Assembly (NCBI GenBank): GCA_958450365.1
Contig: CAUEEP010000732.1
Location: 496,001-560,000, forward strand
Length of the DNA stretch: 64,000 nt
Reading direction: 5' to 3'
Origin: Mesorhabditis belari
Lineage: Eukaryota > Nematoda > Chromadorea > Rhabditida > Rhabditidae
Made by a program: the position numbers and the translations under genes. Numbering within the stretch: position 1 is the stretch's first letter; every line of letters begins with the position of its first letter. This document shows positions 32,401-44,302 of the stretch, in pieces. The notes under the pieces were generated by a model. It saw only the letters and a program-made list of their open reading frames with translations, made no database searches and had not been told where the DNA came from.

Positions 32401-35400
32401 CACTAGAAGTTTCCTGGATGTGAATCATCTCGATTGGGATGTTCAGACATCGAGAGGCAATCTAGAAATTTGACTTTTTTAAAATCAAACTTTATCTGTT
32501 CTCGAAAGCCAGACTCAGCCAGCCAGACTCAGCCAGCCAGACTCAGCCAGCCAGACTCAGCCAGCCAGACTCAGCCAGCCAGACTCAGCCAGCCAGACTC
32601 AGCCAGCCAGACTCAGCCAGCCAGACTCAGCCAGCCAGACTCAGCCAGCCAGACTCAGCCAGCCAGACTCAGCCAGCCAGACTCACCAGCCAGACTCAGC
32701 CAGCCAGACTCAGCCAGCCAGACTCAGCCAGCCAGACTCAGCCAGCCAGACTCAGCCAGCCAGACTCAGCCAGCCAGACTCAGCCAGCCAGACTCAGCCA
32801 GCCAGACTCAGCCAGCCAGACTCAGCCAGCCAGACTCAGCCAGCCAGACTCGGAAACTTTCTCTGTTCGGGGAAAACTGTTAAGTCAGAGATGTTCTCTG
32901 AATAGTTTAAAATGTGGTACCTGTAAAATCTTTATATGCAATCCTTGTCCCATTTCCATTCCCGCGTGCGAGATCAGCACCGATCCATCACAGTAAACGA
33001 GAATCAAACAACCAGCCTGTACTTTTTCGAATTTCTCTTTCTCTTCTCTACTAACAAACCTGATTTAAAAACGGTTTTTCACCCATTCCTATTCCGAACT
33101 TCGTGCTCACCATGTAAACACCGCGTTTTTTGAACTCATTTTGACTGAATTTATGCTCATTTATCACTCATTGCCGGGAGTGGGACAAATGCGACCTTTG
33201 ATGCTCTGATATGCCAAAATTTCGATTCTACGCCCTAAAATTACCTAGAAAAACAACTTTTGGAATAGAAATTGGTTAATATTAGCTTTTTAGAGCTTTC
33301 TTAAAACGCGAAAAAAGGTGCGCTAATGGGCTAAGTGCGGAAAAAAAGGTGCGCAAATGTCCGGGTGCGCAAAAAAAAGGTCGCATTTGTCCCACTCCCC
33401 TCATTGCCTGTTACCTGTTAAACAATTTCACTTCCTCTTTCTTTTGTTCGTATTTTGAAAACTCTTTGCACTCGGTCCAAGTCCTTCGCGCGTTGCACTG
33501 AAATCAATTCACTTTGAAAGTGTTTAAATCTTGTTACTTTGTATAGAATCATCCCGCATGGGGTCATTTCTCCTTCTTTGTACATATTATCTTCTCGGAA
33601 CTGTAAAAAGAATGTTTTTTACAAAGAAATCCCATTATCTAACTTGATCAACGTCTAAATCGAACTTCTCGGCGAGATGCTTGAGAACTGTTTCCATACA
33701 GAACATTCCCTAAAGCTTTTTCTTACTTCTGCTCCAATAATCATTGAGTTTTTGGAACACTAGAATATTTTTAATGAAAGAATTGAAAACAATGTTTTTA
33801 TCACATAGAAATCCTGATTTCACACTTACTTGTGGAGCTCCGAATCCTCTGAATGCTGTTGACGAGGCGAGATTTGTTCGCAAAACTTGCGCATAGAGAT
33901 CCGCGTTTTTTATCTTATACACACTGTCCATGCTCACAATTGCTCTTGCTTAAAAAGGATTCAAATTTAAAAGCATTGTGAAGACAATTGATTATCTAGT
34001 AGTCTGCTTTAACACTCACTTGCCACAGCCAAGCTGAGATCCTCGGAGAAACCACCATTAGAATAAGAGTGAACCTTCAGATCAAGTAATTTATTGTCTT
34101 TGGAGATTGCCGCCTAAAATCGAATGATTCTATGAGTTTTTATTTGTTGATCAAACCTCGTAGTCAAATCTGAATGGATGACGGGTGCCTGTGATAGCCA
34201 TATCATCGTATCGCTCTAAGTAGAAACGGACAGGTCGACGGAGTCTGAATAAATAAGTTCAACTTCTTGTAAAGCTTGTAAAGCTTAGCTTGTAGAGCTT
34301 GTAAAGCTTGTAAAGCTTAGCTTGTAGAGCTTGTAAAGCTTGTAAAGCCTGTAAAGCTTGTAAAGCTCTTGTAGAGCTCTTGTAAAGCTCTTGTAAAGCT
34401 TGTAAAGCCTGTAAAGCTTGTAAAGCTCTTGTAAAGCTCTTGTAAAGCTCTTGTAAAGCTTGTAAAGCCTGTAAAGCTTGTAAAGCTCTTGTAAAGATTG
34501 TAAAGCTCTTGTAAAGCTCTTGTAAAGCTCTTGTAAAGCTTGTAAAGCTCTTGTAAAGCCTGTAAAGCTCTTGTAAAGCTTGTAAAGCCTGTAAAGCTTG
34601 AAGCCTGTAAAGCCTCTAAAGCTTGTAAAGCCTGTAAAGCTTTAGCTCAGCCACAGTTTTAAGCTTCTTTAGAAAAGGTACATCTACTTTATCATTCAAA
34701 AACTTGAGGAACAAACTTCATTGCAGCAAATGCCGCGGGAACAGCACAGAGAGATGACGCTGCTTCCTTTCCACCAAATGCTCCCCCGACTCGTCGGACT
34801 TTTGAGAAGATTTTGTGCTTCGGAATCCCAAGAATCTTGCTGACGTCACTCTAAAATGAAAGTTAACAGCTTTACAGTTTCATTTTTTTTCACCTGAATA
34901 TCAGAAACTCCTTGTGTACTCACAACCATCTCTATTTCGTCGTCCTCCAATGGGATCGCGATGCAATTCTGTGTCTCCAAATAAAAATGTTCTTGTGCTC
35001 CTGTTCGGCATTCACCTTTCACAACTCGATCGTATTTTGACCTAAAAGTAGATTTGATTAAAAGCTTTGAAAGATTTTACTAAAGCTAATTCTAATAATA
35101 CCAATCGATTTCTTCGTGTTCTTCTTTTCCCTCACTCATTTGTGAAAGAACTTTGAATTGTGGACCCATAAAGGCGTTGGCTGATAGTGCTTCCTAAAGG
35201 ATTTTTATTGTTATTATATTGGGATATTGTTAAGGTTGAAAACTCACTTCAATCGTCAAAATAGGATTCGGCTTTTCAGTGCATCGAACTTTCACTAAAT
35301 TCGCGGCTCTTCTCGCTGTTTCATGATCCTCAGCAAGGATCATTCCAACTGGTTGACAATAGTAGGAAATCTAAAAGGAAATCTAAAGTACTAAAAGTAG

Positions 35401-38400
35401 TTAAAAGCTAAAAGAAGAATTTAAGTCTACAAAGTTTTCAATCAAACCTCTTCACTGACAAAAACCGGTGTATCATTCACAAAGCCGAGTTTCTTATCTG
35501 GTAGATCGGAAGCCGAATAAAATTGAACAACACCCGGAAGTTTTAAAGCCTAAACATAAGGTTTTAGAGTTATTTTAAAGAAAATTCGAAATTTCTATCA
35601 ATTTCTAGAAAACTTTTCGTTTCTTTTCATAATTCCGTTGAAAAATAACAATCATTCAGCAATTAATCTCTGAATTTCTCTGGGGGTGGGACAAATGCGA
35701 CCTTTTTTTGCGCACCTGTTTTTTGCTGGAAAAGGCCTTAGGAAAGGTCGTAGGGCTTCGAAAATGTTTTCATAGAAGAGAATCGTATGCGTAGATTCCG
35801 AATTTCGACAGATCAGACCTCGCTGACACGTCAAATTTGGGCTAAAAGGCAAAAACTGCGGAAAAGCGTTAAGTTGCGTAGTTTTTGCCTTTTAGCCCAA
35901 AATTGACGTGTCAGCGAGGTCTGATTTGTCGAAATTCGGAATCTACGCATACGATTCTCTTCTATGAAAACATTTTTGAAGCTCTACAACCTTTCCTAAG
36001 GCCTTTTCCAGCAAAAAAAGGTGCGCAAATGTCCAGGTGCGCAAAAAAAGGTCACATTTGTCCCACCCCCATTTCTCTAAATAAAAAGTGTTTATTGGTC
36101 AATTTCAGTTCATTTCCATCTTTTTAAGTCAATTCTTTTCATAATTCAGTTCATCTTCAAGCAAATTCGAGAGTGAAAAACGCCTTTTTCGTAAAAATCT
36201 ATAAAAACCTCTACGAAGAGATTGACTGAATGAATTTCTCTGAAAATTTGGCTAGATACCTAACTTTTTGCACTCTATCTTTTATCTATCGACACAAAGA
36301 TAGGTTTCCTTAGCTAAAGTGTCTAAAGCGCATCATCGAACCGTCCTTTTTGACTATCCGACTTCATGTTCCCAAAAAATTCAGACATAAGACATTTTTA
36401 AGCCCGTTTTAGTGTTATTTTGTAGAAAAATAATTGATCTTTCTAATGAAATAAACCATAGTTCAATTGATGCATATGTTGGTGTTAAACGGAAGTAGGA
36501 AAAGGAACGAAAAGACTTTCTGGAGGCTAATACTTCAGACGGATCCAACTCGTGGAGAGTTCCAAAAGTGATTGGCGCCAAGACAAGAACCCCGTGAAGG
36601 CAATCTAAATCTCAGTATTCTAGTATGCTGATTTTGTTTTGATTATGAATAAAGTAAAATAAGAAATGGCAAAGAAAGAGCTCCGGAGAGGGGATTGAAC
36701 CCTTGGCCTCTTTACTTTCCGGGCAGATTAGAGAGCTCAGTAGTTAAAGCAACGGATAGCTCAGTAGTTAGAGCAACTACTGAGCTATCCGTTATCTTCT
36801 TGCCAGAGAAGAAATAGGAAAGACAAGGAGAGAAAGAAGAAAAAATATTACCCGGCACAATGACATCCGTTGTATAAATGGCTTTTCCTGTGGTGTGCTT
36901 GAAACCACTTTGATGAACCATTGGCTTCCCGACTGCGTCAGTTTCATTTTGATCTTTGGGAACTTCCTAGAAGAAATTTAAATAAAACCCACTACATCTC
37001 ATTTTATAAGCTTTCTAATTTCTAAGCTAATAATTCTAATTTCAATTCCCAACCTGATAGAGTTGTGTAGCTTTGAGACTTTCCGAGTGCAATTGCTTTT
37101 CCTCAACTTTATTCTCGAGTTCACTCATCGTTTTTAGATAGAATTTGAAGAAAAACGATAATGCCAGTGCTTGTCGATATCTAAAATTTATACAAAACTC
37201 TATTTTGCTTTGTTTAGTTTGTTTAATTTGAAATTGTGCTTTAAGTTAAACCGCAGGATTGTTTGTGTAACCACTATCAAAGCTAAGACCTCGGCATTCC
37301 ACCGGGCACCTCAGCCGACAAAGCGAACTCTTCCCTCAACTTCTCCATCCCGAAATCCAAAACAGATCGCTCAAATTTTCTGAATATAATTAAAATCCCA
37401 ATATAAATTACAAATTCTACTTCTTTTGCAACGTTTCACATGTGATTTTCGCAAATTTTGTTACCGGAGCCATTCCTCCATAAGCAATAGAAATATTTTC
37501 GATTCTTTTTGTGACAGGATCAATCTTTACTCTAAAATTTCAATTAAAACAATAAGAATATGATTGTAAAATTGTCTTTGATCTTAAAATTGTTTGTAAA
37601 ACTGTCTGTAACTTTACTTGAAAGCTCCAGTGACAATTGCAATGTCATCATCTCGTCTCTGAGCCTGCTTGTAAACAGCCAAGTGTTCGTTCTGTAAATG
37701 TGTGCTCGTTTAATGACATCATAAAATCATTTCAACTAAATTTTGTAACCAAAGCTACCTGTTTGCTTAACGGCAACAGAATTGCTTTTACGATCTCCTC
37801 TTGATTGATCGTTGTCCTCCGATAACCGACAAAGAAATTCTCATCCAAATCCACAACTCTTACTCCAGAGCTTTCCGATTGCAAAACAAGCTAAACAATT
37901 TTATTTTAGAGCTTTTAAACTGATCAACCTTTGCTCCGGTAGCCATCCAAATTGGATTCAAATCAGAAATCGGTGAAGCTGTGATGATATTCCCGGCAAT
38001 CGTCTAAAATTTCATAATTGTACGCGAATTTGGCATCGATTTAAGATCAAAAAATAAAGCTCTTTTAACATGCTAAGAGATATGTGATTTTTATTTCTAC
38101 TCCAGGGCATACAGTTTTCGAAAAAAACGCATCCAAACGCATATTTTGGAAAAACGGCGCCTTCTCGGTATAAACGAGAATTACTTGCCCGCCAAAAACC
38201 GAACTGATGGTGTAGTGGATAATGTGCTTGGGCCCTCGGGCTTGTTGTCCCGGGATCAAGCCCTTTACCGCCATTGCTTTTTGTTAAGCTGGCTGGAAAA
38301 ATCCATTTTGTTGTTTTAAAGTGTTTTAAAGTTTTTACAGACCTTAATAAGCTATCAAGGGGTCCTAAAAATGGCTGAATAGAACTTTCAGTGACTCCAA

Positions 38401-41400
38401 AAAGATAGCAGCTTTCACAAACAAAAGTCGGGTTTTTCACTAGCTAGAAATTGTTAATTTTAAGTTAAATATCATATTTGGATCTTAAATCTAATATTTT
38501 AACCAAAAATAAGGAATTTTCACAATTTCCTTTTCATTTCCGGTGCCAAATTTTCAGTAAAATCGGTCGATAACCAAGTTAAAGCCACTTTTACAAAGTG
38601 TACCGTATTTTATAATATTTTGTTAGAATTTACTCCTTATTTTTTTAAATATTGGTTCTAGAATATAAATATAATATGTTTTGTTTTTCAAAAATATCAA
38701 TTTTTAATGGACTTTGCAGAGGGACTCTGATTTTAAATTCTTTCGTTCAGATCTTTCGTGGTAACTCTAAATCATTTTCAGGCTTTTATTGTCTTTATCT
38801 TTTGTCTTTTATAGCTTGTTAATGTAAGTATCCACTTTAGAACACTTAAAAAGACGTTTTTGGAGCTTAACAAAAAAGTGATGAAGGTGAAGGGACTCGA
38901 AGAAGGAAGAAGAGGCGAGGAGAGCGAACTCACTATCCATTAAGACACTAACGCGGAGAGCGAACTCACTAGCGAACTCACTAGCGAACTCACTAGCGAA
39001 CTCACTAGCGAACTCACTAGCGAACTCACTAGCGAACTCACTAGCGAACTCACTAGCGAACTCACTAGCGAACTCACTAGCGAACTCACTAGCGAACTCA
39101 CTAGCGAACTCACTAGCGAACTCACTAGCGAACTCACTAGCGAACTCACTAGCGAACTCACTAGCGAACTCACTAGCGAACTCACTAGCGAACTCACTAG
39201 CGAACTCACTAGCGAACTCACTAGCGAACTCACTAGCGAACTCACTATCCATTAGGTTTTTTCGATGAAAGTAATTCTCGCACATAATAAGGAGGCGCTG
39301 TTTTTCCAAAAAAAAATGCGCTTTTGAACGCCTTTTTCTTGAAAACTGTATGCCATGGAGTAGAAATAAAAAGCACAAATCTCTTAGCATGTTAAAAGAA
39401 CGTTTTTTGAGTCGCGTATCTTAAATCGATGCTAAGTTGGCGTATTTCCCTAGTTAGTTTATCTTTAAATGCTTCTATACATGGTAAGGCAGCTTTTAGA
39501 AATAGTTGTCGATTCAATGCACTTACCGCCACATTTCTGATGTGTTTCCCCGCAAAATAGGGCATCATCTCCAAAAAAAGATCAATCACACCACATTGTG
39601 AGGCTGAAATTATGAAATTTGAGTAAGTTTTTTGATTTTTTTGTATTCATTGAATGCACTTAAAAGAAACTCACCAGCCAATTTGGCCTTTAAAAGTTTT
39701 AACTCGTAAGTCACTTCACTCAATGAGAGCGCGGCTCCAATTGAAATCGAATCCGAGAGAAGCTCGACTTGGTTCAGTTCAGGAATCTGAAAATCAATTG
39801 GACATTTGATTTGTTTGATTGCTTTGATTGCTTTGATTTGATTTAGTTGTTTAAATTCAAGAATTCAATCTCCAGCCTTGACTACCTGTTTTGGGTTGAT
39901 TCTCCGCTTAGACTCAACGAATCGCCACTTCTGCTCCACTCCCACCTCAGAGTTTCCACTCACAATTCGGGCATTTGGATATTTTCTGAAAAATAGAAGT
40001 AAGTAAATGAGAAAGGGAATAATTATATGTATTAAAACTTCTAGAAATCTATAAATCCATTTAACCCAACCAATTTAACCAATAAGCTTGTTTCTAAACC
40101 TTTTCAAAGCCAGTAGATGATGAAGAGTTGTCGGCTGGAACCAAAAGTGTTGATTTGATTCGTAGACAAAAGATTGTTGATGCAAATTGTTTATCTAAAT
40201 ATCTCAAATTTCTTTCCCTTTTAGCTTTAAAACTTTCAATTCTGATGGAAAAAGCAACTCTTGTGTCGGATCGTATTTGGCACAATCGGTCAGATCGGTT
40301 AGTTTAAGTTTCTGAATTAACGAATACAGGTTTTATTGGGTTGTTCGGATATAAACAAGCGTTGCTAAACTTATTGTTGTGAGAGAAGCTTTTAAAAAAA
40401 TGTCTTTCTGTATTTAAAAGTACATTATCTTGTCTTTTTAAACGTTTTAAAATATTTGGAATCCTTTTAAACGGATAATTTCCTATTTTTAAGATCTTTT
40501 TTCTTGCTTTAGATGACCGACTTCAAACATCAAGTTCGCGTCTGCCTACTTTACGAATTCAAACTGGACAAAACTAGCTATCTGCCTACTTCAAACTGGG
40601 CAAAACAGCCGCGGAATTCCATCGAGATTTGGTCAAAGCATTTGGGAATGATGTATTGTTCGAAAGCCGATGCCGAGCCTTGTTCCAACGCTTTCGGAAC
40701 GGTGATGCAAGTCTCGAGGATGATGAACACTCTCGTCGACCTCAAGCGGTAGACAACAATATTTTGAGGGCCGCAATTGAATCGGATCCATGTCAAACGA
40801 CGCGTGAACTTGCTCAACAGTGATGAAAGTCTCAGTACTTTTGTGTCTGCCCGCTTAGGTATCAAATTAAAGTTGAGAAAATGGGTCATTTTTTGAGCTA
40901 TAACACAGATTTTTTTGTATTAACTAGCGCTTAGAAAAAATGATTGAAAAGTGGCAAAAAAAGCCTGAAGTGAAAAGACGGAAAAAATCTTTCGTGGCGG
41001 GGTCCTTTTATGGCGTTGGGTTACGGTAGTTTCCGACGCTTGGCGCGGAAACGTCTGGAAACGCGGAAACGCTTGAGGACGACTCTCGTCGTCCTCAAGC
41101 GGTAGACAACGATATTTTGAGGGCTGCAGTCGAATCGGATCCATGTCAAACGACGCGTGAACTTGCTCAACAGTTTCTATGTTCAAATTCTACTATGGAT
41201 GAGCTACTATACTATTTCCACGCCATTGGAAAGACGATCTGGTGCGGGGAATCTCAATCTCCTCATGAGTTAAGCAGTGCAAACGCTCGTTTATATCCGA
41301 ACAATCTAATAGATTAGAAAGTTATGAATTCACTTTTCATTAAATTTCTTTACAGTTTTCCTTGTCGCCGAATCGCCATTTTCTTGATTTTTACAGCATT

Positions 41401-43497
41401 TGATCCCCATCGGACAACCATTTTCAGAGTTGTTGACCCCATTTTGAGATAAATTATTCTAAAAGCAGGTGTCTTTTTCGAAAATTTGAAATTACTTGAT
41501 GTTTTACTTCCGCGAAACTGTAAAAAGCTTCCAAAATTGGTCGATAGCCTGTACAACGACACAAATTACCTGAAATTTATTTGCTATGTTGTGTCCGATT
41601 TAGAACAGACTTTGACTTTGAACGCTCGTTTAGAAAGAACTATTGCAATTAAGTTAACGGGGTTTTTTTGGTGAAGCGAGATTTCGTTCTGAAATTTGTA
41701 TCTAAAGATAAAACACAAAGATACAATTGTAAATATAAAAATGCAATTGTATTTAAAGATATAATTGTTCTAGGCTGGCTACAAGAATATAATCTTATGT
41801 AGCAGTTCGAACTAGAGAAGATCAAAAAATTGTGCGCCACCGAACCCGAACACCGAACCCGCGACCTTTCGCTTACCGGGCAACTGTGCTAACCATTACG
41901 CCACAATGCACTTGATCTCCTTTACTCCAGAGGGAGTTAACTTTAAGAAGTGAATAGAAACTGAAGTTAATGTCAAAACGTTGCTTTAGTTAAGGTTCTT
42001 ACGGCTTATGTAGCAGTTCGAACTGAGGCAGCACAAGTTCGGTGGCGCACAAAAACTTGTGCGCCACCGAACCCGAACATCGAACCCGCGACTGTGCAAC
42101 TGGGCAACTGCCGGGCAACTGTGCTAACCATTACGCCACAACGCACTTGATCTCCTTTACTCCAAGGGGAGTGCCGGTGACGCACAAGTTTTGGATCTAC
42201 CCTAGTTCGAACTGCTACATAAGCCGTAAGATTATATTCTTATAGCCAGCCTAGGACAATTATATCTTTAAATACAAACTGCATCTTTATATTTACAATT
42301 GTATCTTTGTGTTTTATATTTAGATACAAATTTCAGAACGAAATCTCGCTTCACCAAAAAACCCCAGCGACTTTTCTAAATCGAACGCCCATAAAGCAAA
42401 AAAGTTTTTGCACCATAACTTTTTCACATGGCTTTATTTTAAGAATCTACAAAAATTTCTCTACAAAACTAGCCATAACAAATTGAATTTGGTCGAGTAG
42501 TTTTAAAAATTGGCGTTTTTAGCTTTTTCAGCTTTTCGGCTTTCAGCTTTTCTCAGCTTCAGCTTTTTCGCGTTTTTAGCTATTTCTACTGCACTAATTT
42601 TTACGTTTGTAGGCTAGTTTTGTAGTGGAAAAAATTCTGCGTCGAATGGTATCTAAAATATATTATATTATAAATTCTATAGCGCGTACGGAAAAGTGTT
42701 CTAATTTAGACGTCTTTTCTAAATCACCTGTTCTAAATCGGGTGTTACAAAGTTCGTTTCAATGAAAGACTTGCCCTGGATAGTGTCATCGATTTGCTCA
42801 ATGCTTGGTTTTGGATGATTTCTGAGTAAGGAGTACATGGCCATGACAAAGCCCGGAGTACAATAACCACATTGAGAACCGTGACATCTAGAGAATAGCT
42901 TTGAGCTTGAAATTTGTCCTTTTTACTTTGCTAATCGCTCTTGAACAGGATGAAGAGCTCTTTCTGTTGAAATCCCTTCTACTGTTGTAATGGCTTTCCC
43001 AAAAACGGCACAAATTGGCATGAGGCAAGCATTCACCGAATAGTGGCTAAAGGAAAAATTATTGAACACTATAATAAGTAATGATTTGAATATGGCTAAA
43101 ATTTCGGCATCTTACCGTAACTCTTTTCTAAGTGGATGCTGATCAGAGATCATCACCGTACATGCACCACATCCGCCTTCATTACAACCAATCTTTGTTC
43201 CAGTTAAACGCACTGAAATTGTAAATAGTTGGAAACTAAGAAGAAACTAAGAAAGTTCTACATTTCGACAAAGAATTTGATGCTTATCACTCACAATGAT
43301 CCCTGAGATACACAGCCAATGTCATTCTTGAATCAATCGTCCCACTTTTGATCACACGCTTTTGACCGTTCACAAAGAAAATCAAATCTTTAACGCCTGA
43401 AAATCAAATCTGTTTGATAATCTGATCTGATGATCTGCTTTAAAAGAACCTTACCGTTTTCCTCTCGAAGATCTAATTGATCGCTTTCTTTTACCAT
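29454..43497 (-). CDS. xdh-1: Xanthine dehydrogenase (molybdo-flavoenzyme)
   Basis: Cytosolic enzyme oxidising hypoxanthine to xanthine and urate. Minus strand, ATG at 43495-43497, TAA at 29454-29456. Domains in order: [2Fe-2S] domains ([50 protein letters not shown]), linker ([16 protein letters not shown]), FAD domain ([28 protein letters not shown]), then molybdenum-cofactor domain ([13 protein letters not shown]; [73 protein letters not shown] end). The Glu of FGGKE, the Arg of ATRAIVSMD and the Glu of AVGEPP match the three active-site residues that mark XDH, so XDH fits better than aldehyde oxidase. Every domain found is open. One intron has a GC donor (42773-42774). The 14-kb length comes from repeats in introns. 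Confidence 0.93.
29855..30395 (+). pseudogene. Tc1/mariner-superfamily transposase relic in XDH intron
   Basis: On the plus strand, across several frames, it reads HTH-like [24 protein letters not shown], then [23 protein letters not shown] and [19 protein letters not shown] with [17 protein letters not shown]. The SDEK carries the first catalytic Asp of the IS630-Tc1-mariner superfamily. It is frameshifted and truncated before the second Asp, so inactive. Confidence 0.8.
30816..30883 (-). repeat. tRNA-like sequence
   Basis: Minus strand: A-box-like TGGCCGATCGGCTAAGAGC and B-box-like GGGTTCAATCC. No acceptor stem. Lies between XDH exons. Confidence 0.5.
31200..31290. repeat. AATTG/AATTC palindromic microsatellite
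   Basis: GAATTGAATTG runs followed by ATTCAAATTC runs, forming an imperfect hairpin in an XDH intron. Confidence 0.8.
31525..31665. repeat. Tandem repeat, about 27-bp unit
   Basis: Five copies of ACTGTAAGCCATTTCATTAC plus CTTCCCTG in an XDH intron. Confidence 0.88.
32508..32853. repeat. Minisatellite, 14-bp unit CCAGACTCAGCCAG
   Basis: About 25 near-perfect copies in an XDH intron. One copy has lost four bases. The open frame across it (Gln-Pro-Asp-Ser type) is a repeat artefact. Confidence 0.93.
33168..33408. mobile_element. hAT-like MITE (GGGACAAATGCG family), copy 1
   Basis: Element 33176-33400 with inverted ends GGGAGTGGGACAAATGCG and CGCATTTGTCCCACTCCC, flanked by an 8-bp duplication TCATTGCC (33168-33175 and 33401-33408). 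An 8-bp target duplication points to the hAT group. No coding capacity. Confidence 0.85.
34255..34645. repeat. Minisatellite of AAGCTTGTA/AAGCTCTTGT units
   Basis: Roughly 30 mixed 9- to 11-bp units (TTGTAAAGC, CTTGTAAAGCT, CCTGTAAAGC) in an XDH intron. Confidence 0.9.
35600..36535. mobile_element. Degenerate family D-like MITE, interrupted by a hAT-like MITE
   Basis: Family D homology continues on both sides of the nested insertion: GCAATTAATCTCTGAATTTC before, and CTCTAAATAAAAAGTGTTTA then CAAGCAAATTCGAGAGTG after. It ends with AGGAACGAAAAGACTTTC at about 36520. It lies in an XDH intron. Nesting gives relative ages: the family D element is older. Confidence 0.75.
35674..36078. mobile_element. 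hAT-like MITE (GGGACAAATGCG family), copy 2
   Basis: Element 35682-36070 with ends GGGGGTGGGACAAATGCG and its complement, flanked by the 8-bp duplication ATTTCTCT (35674-35681 and 36071-36078). The interior is one long palindrome. Short open frames on both strands are palindrome artefacts. Confidence 0.9.
36670..36795. repeat. tRNA-like remnant with a strong hairpin
   Basis: GGATTGAACCC (a reversed B box) is followed by a perfect hairpin around 36751-36794 whose arms read AACGGATAGCTCAGTAGTT and its complement. The arm itself resembles an A box (TAGCTCAGTAGTTAGAGC). Confidence 0.45.
38208..38276 (+). repeat. tRNA-like sequence inside the fold-back element
   Basis: A-box-like TGGTGTAGTGGATAATG and B-box-like GGGATCAAGCCC. 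Stem pairing is incomplete. Confidence 0.45.
38950..39250. repeat. Minisatellite, 12-bp unit AGCGAACTCACT
   Basis: About 25 identical copies, the cleanest array in the window, in an XDH intron. Near-perfect identity suggests recent expansion. Minus-strand open frames through it are artefacts. Confidence 0.95.
40336..41309 (+). mobile_element. Internally deleted mariner element with transposase N-terminus
   Basis: 974 bp with ITRs TTGGGTTGTTCGGATATAAA and its complement at the right (ending CAATCTAA), flanked by TA on both sides (40334-40335, 41310-41311). The plus strand encodes the mariner N-terminal DNA-binding domain: [37 protein letters not shown] and [13 protein letters not shown]. The same region is repeated near 41098-41175, followed by PHELSS. 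The catalytic DD-D domain is absent and the start region has a frameshift, so it cannot transpose by itself. It lies in the XDH intron between the CRCTGY exon and the PTQE exon. Confidence 0.88.
41655..42370. mobile_element. Fold-back element containing two tRNA-like sequences
   Basis: Arms about 41658-41815 and 42200-42366 are inverted repeats (both contain GAGATTTCGTTCTGAAATTT or its complement). Between them on the minus strand are two related tRNA-like units (41826-41912 and 42056-42150), with TGTGGCGTAATGGTTAGCAC A boxes and GCGGGTTCG B boxes. Lies in an XDH intron. Confidence 0.75.
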
Positions 43498-43783
43498 TTT
43501 GGCTGAAATGTTAATGCAACAGCTGTAAAATCAGTTCTTAAAGAAAAAAAACAAACAAAGAAAAATGAAAGGTTTCAAATTGTGTGTAAAAAAAACAATG
43601 GAAATTCCCTGATCTTTTTATCAGTTCATTTCTTTTCTCTTTTTCCGATCTTTCTCGGAGATATGCTTTTTGTTGGGAAGAAATATGACCATTGGCATCA
43701 ATACATGAATAGTATTGATAATGAGTAATCATAATTGTTTGTTCAAAAGAGTTAGGTAGAGTTACTTTAGTTTTTAGTAGTTA

Positions 43784-44302
43784 TTGGGTTGGTGAATTGA
43801 AAACTGCCGGACTTTGAACTAAAATTTATTCAACATAAAACCATGAATTCATTCCAAATAATTTCCATTATTATTGACGACTTCTGCCCATTTTATAGGC
43901 AATTTGCGGATTCCTCTTTCGTAGTAGGATTTTGGTTTGTGCGTGAGACAAGTGTGCGACTCAAAAATGGAGGACTGGAGACGTCCCAGTTTGAGCACTT
44001 TCTTCAAAAGAAACCCATTTTGGTGTCAATGGAAAAGTTGTAGAGAATCAAAAATGAGGCTTATAGCCAAATTTGCAAAAAGATACACTTAGTAGTTTCG
44101 CTTAAAATGCAAGTTTTGTGAAAATTCGTAAATTTGGCATTTCTTGAAAACCAGTTTTTGAAACGTTCTGAAAATTTGGATATAAGCTTGATTTTTGATT
44201 CTCTACAACTTTTCCATTGACACCAAAATGGGTTTCTTTTGAAGAAAGTGCTCAAACTGTCACATATGACAATAGCCGACAGTTTTCAATTCACCAACCC
44301 AA
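43784..44302. mobile_element. Family A fold-back MITE, copy 3
   Basis: 519 bp, flanked by TA, same ends and palindromic body as 2103-2630 and 11995-12520. Lies between the XDH start (43497) and the 3' end of the Srh-type gene. Confidence 0.88.

Larger units (their letters stand above)
38024..39440. mobile_element. Large fold-back element in XDH intron
   Basis: The left arm, about 38024-38165, pairs with the right arm, about 39288-39438. Shared landmarks are TTTTAACATGCTAAGAGAT on the left with its complement on the right, and GGCATACAGTTTTC with its complement. The interior holds a tRNA-like sequence (38208-38276) and a 12-bp minisatellite. No transposase. Confidence 0.78.

Noticed and set aside
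32508..32853. Possible CRISPR-like array
   Set aside because: The units are contiguous without spacers, and the window is eukaryotic.
32434..32883. 149-residue open frame with Gln-Pro-Asp-Ser repeats
   Set aside because: Made entirely by the 14-bp minisatellite in an XDH intron.
35652..36127. Two near-identical open frames on opposite strands
   Set aside because: They are the two arms of the palindromic hAT-like MITE read in each direction.
38809..39390. 193-residue open frame with EFAS repeats on the minus strand
   Set aside because: Made by the 12-bp minisatellite. It falls in an XDH intron with no start context or homology.
29454..43497. XDH interrupted by the missing TYKIP/GEPPLFL region
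   Set aside because: It first seemed lost to transposon insertion, but the exons were found on the minus strand at about 30415-30660, so the gene is complete.
29454..43497. Aldehyde oxidase rather than xanthine dehydrogenase
   Set aside because: The Glu in FGGKE, the Arg in ATRAIVSMD and GEPP are all of the XDH type.
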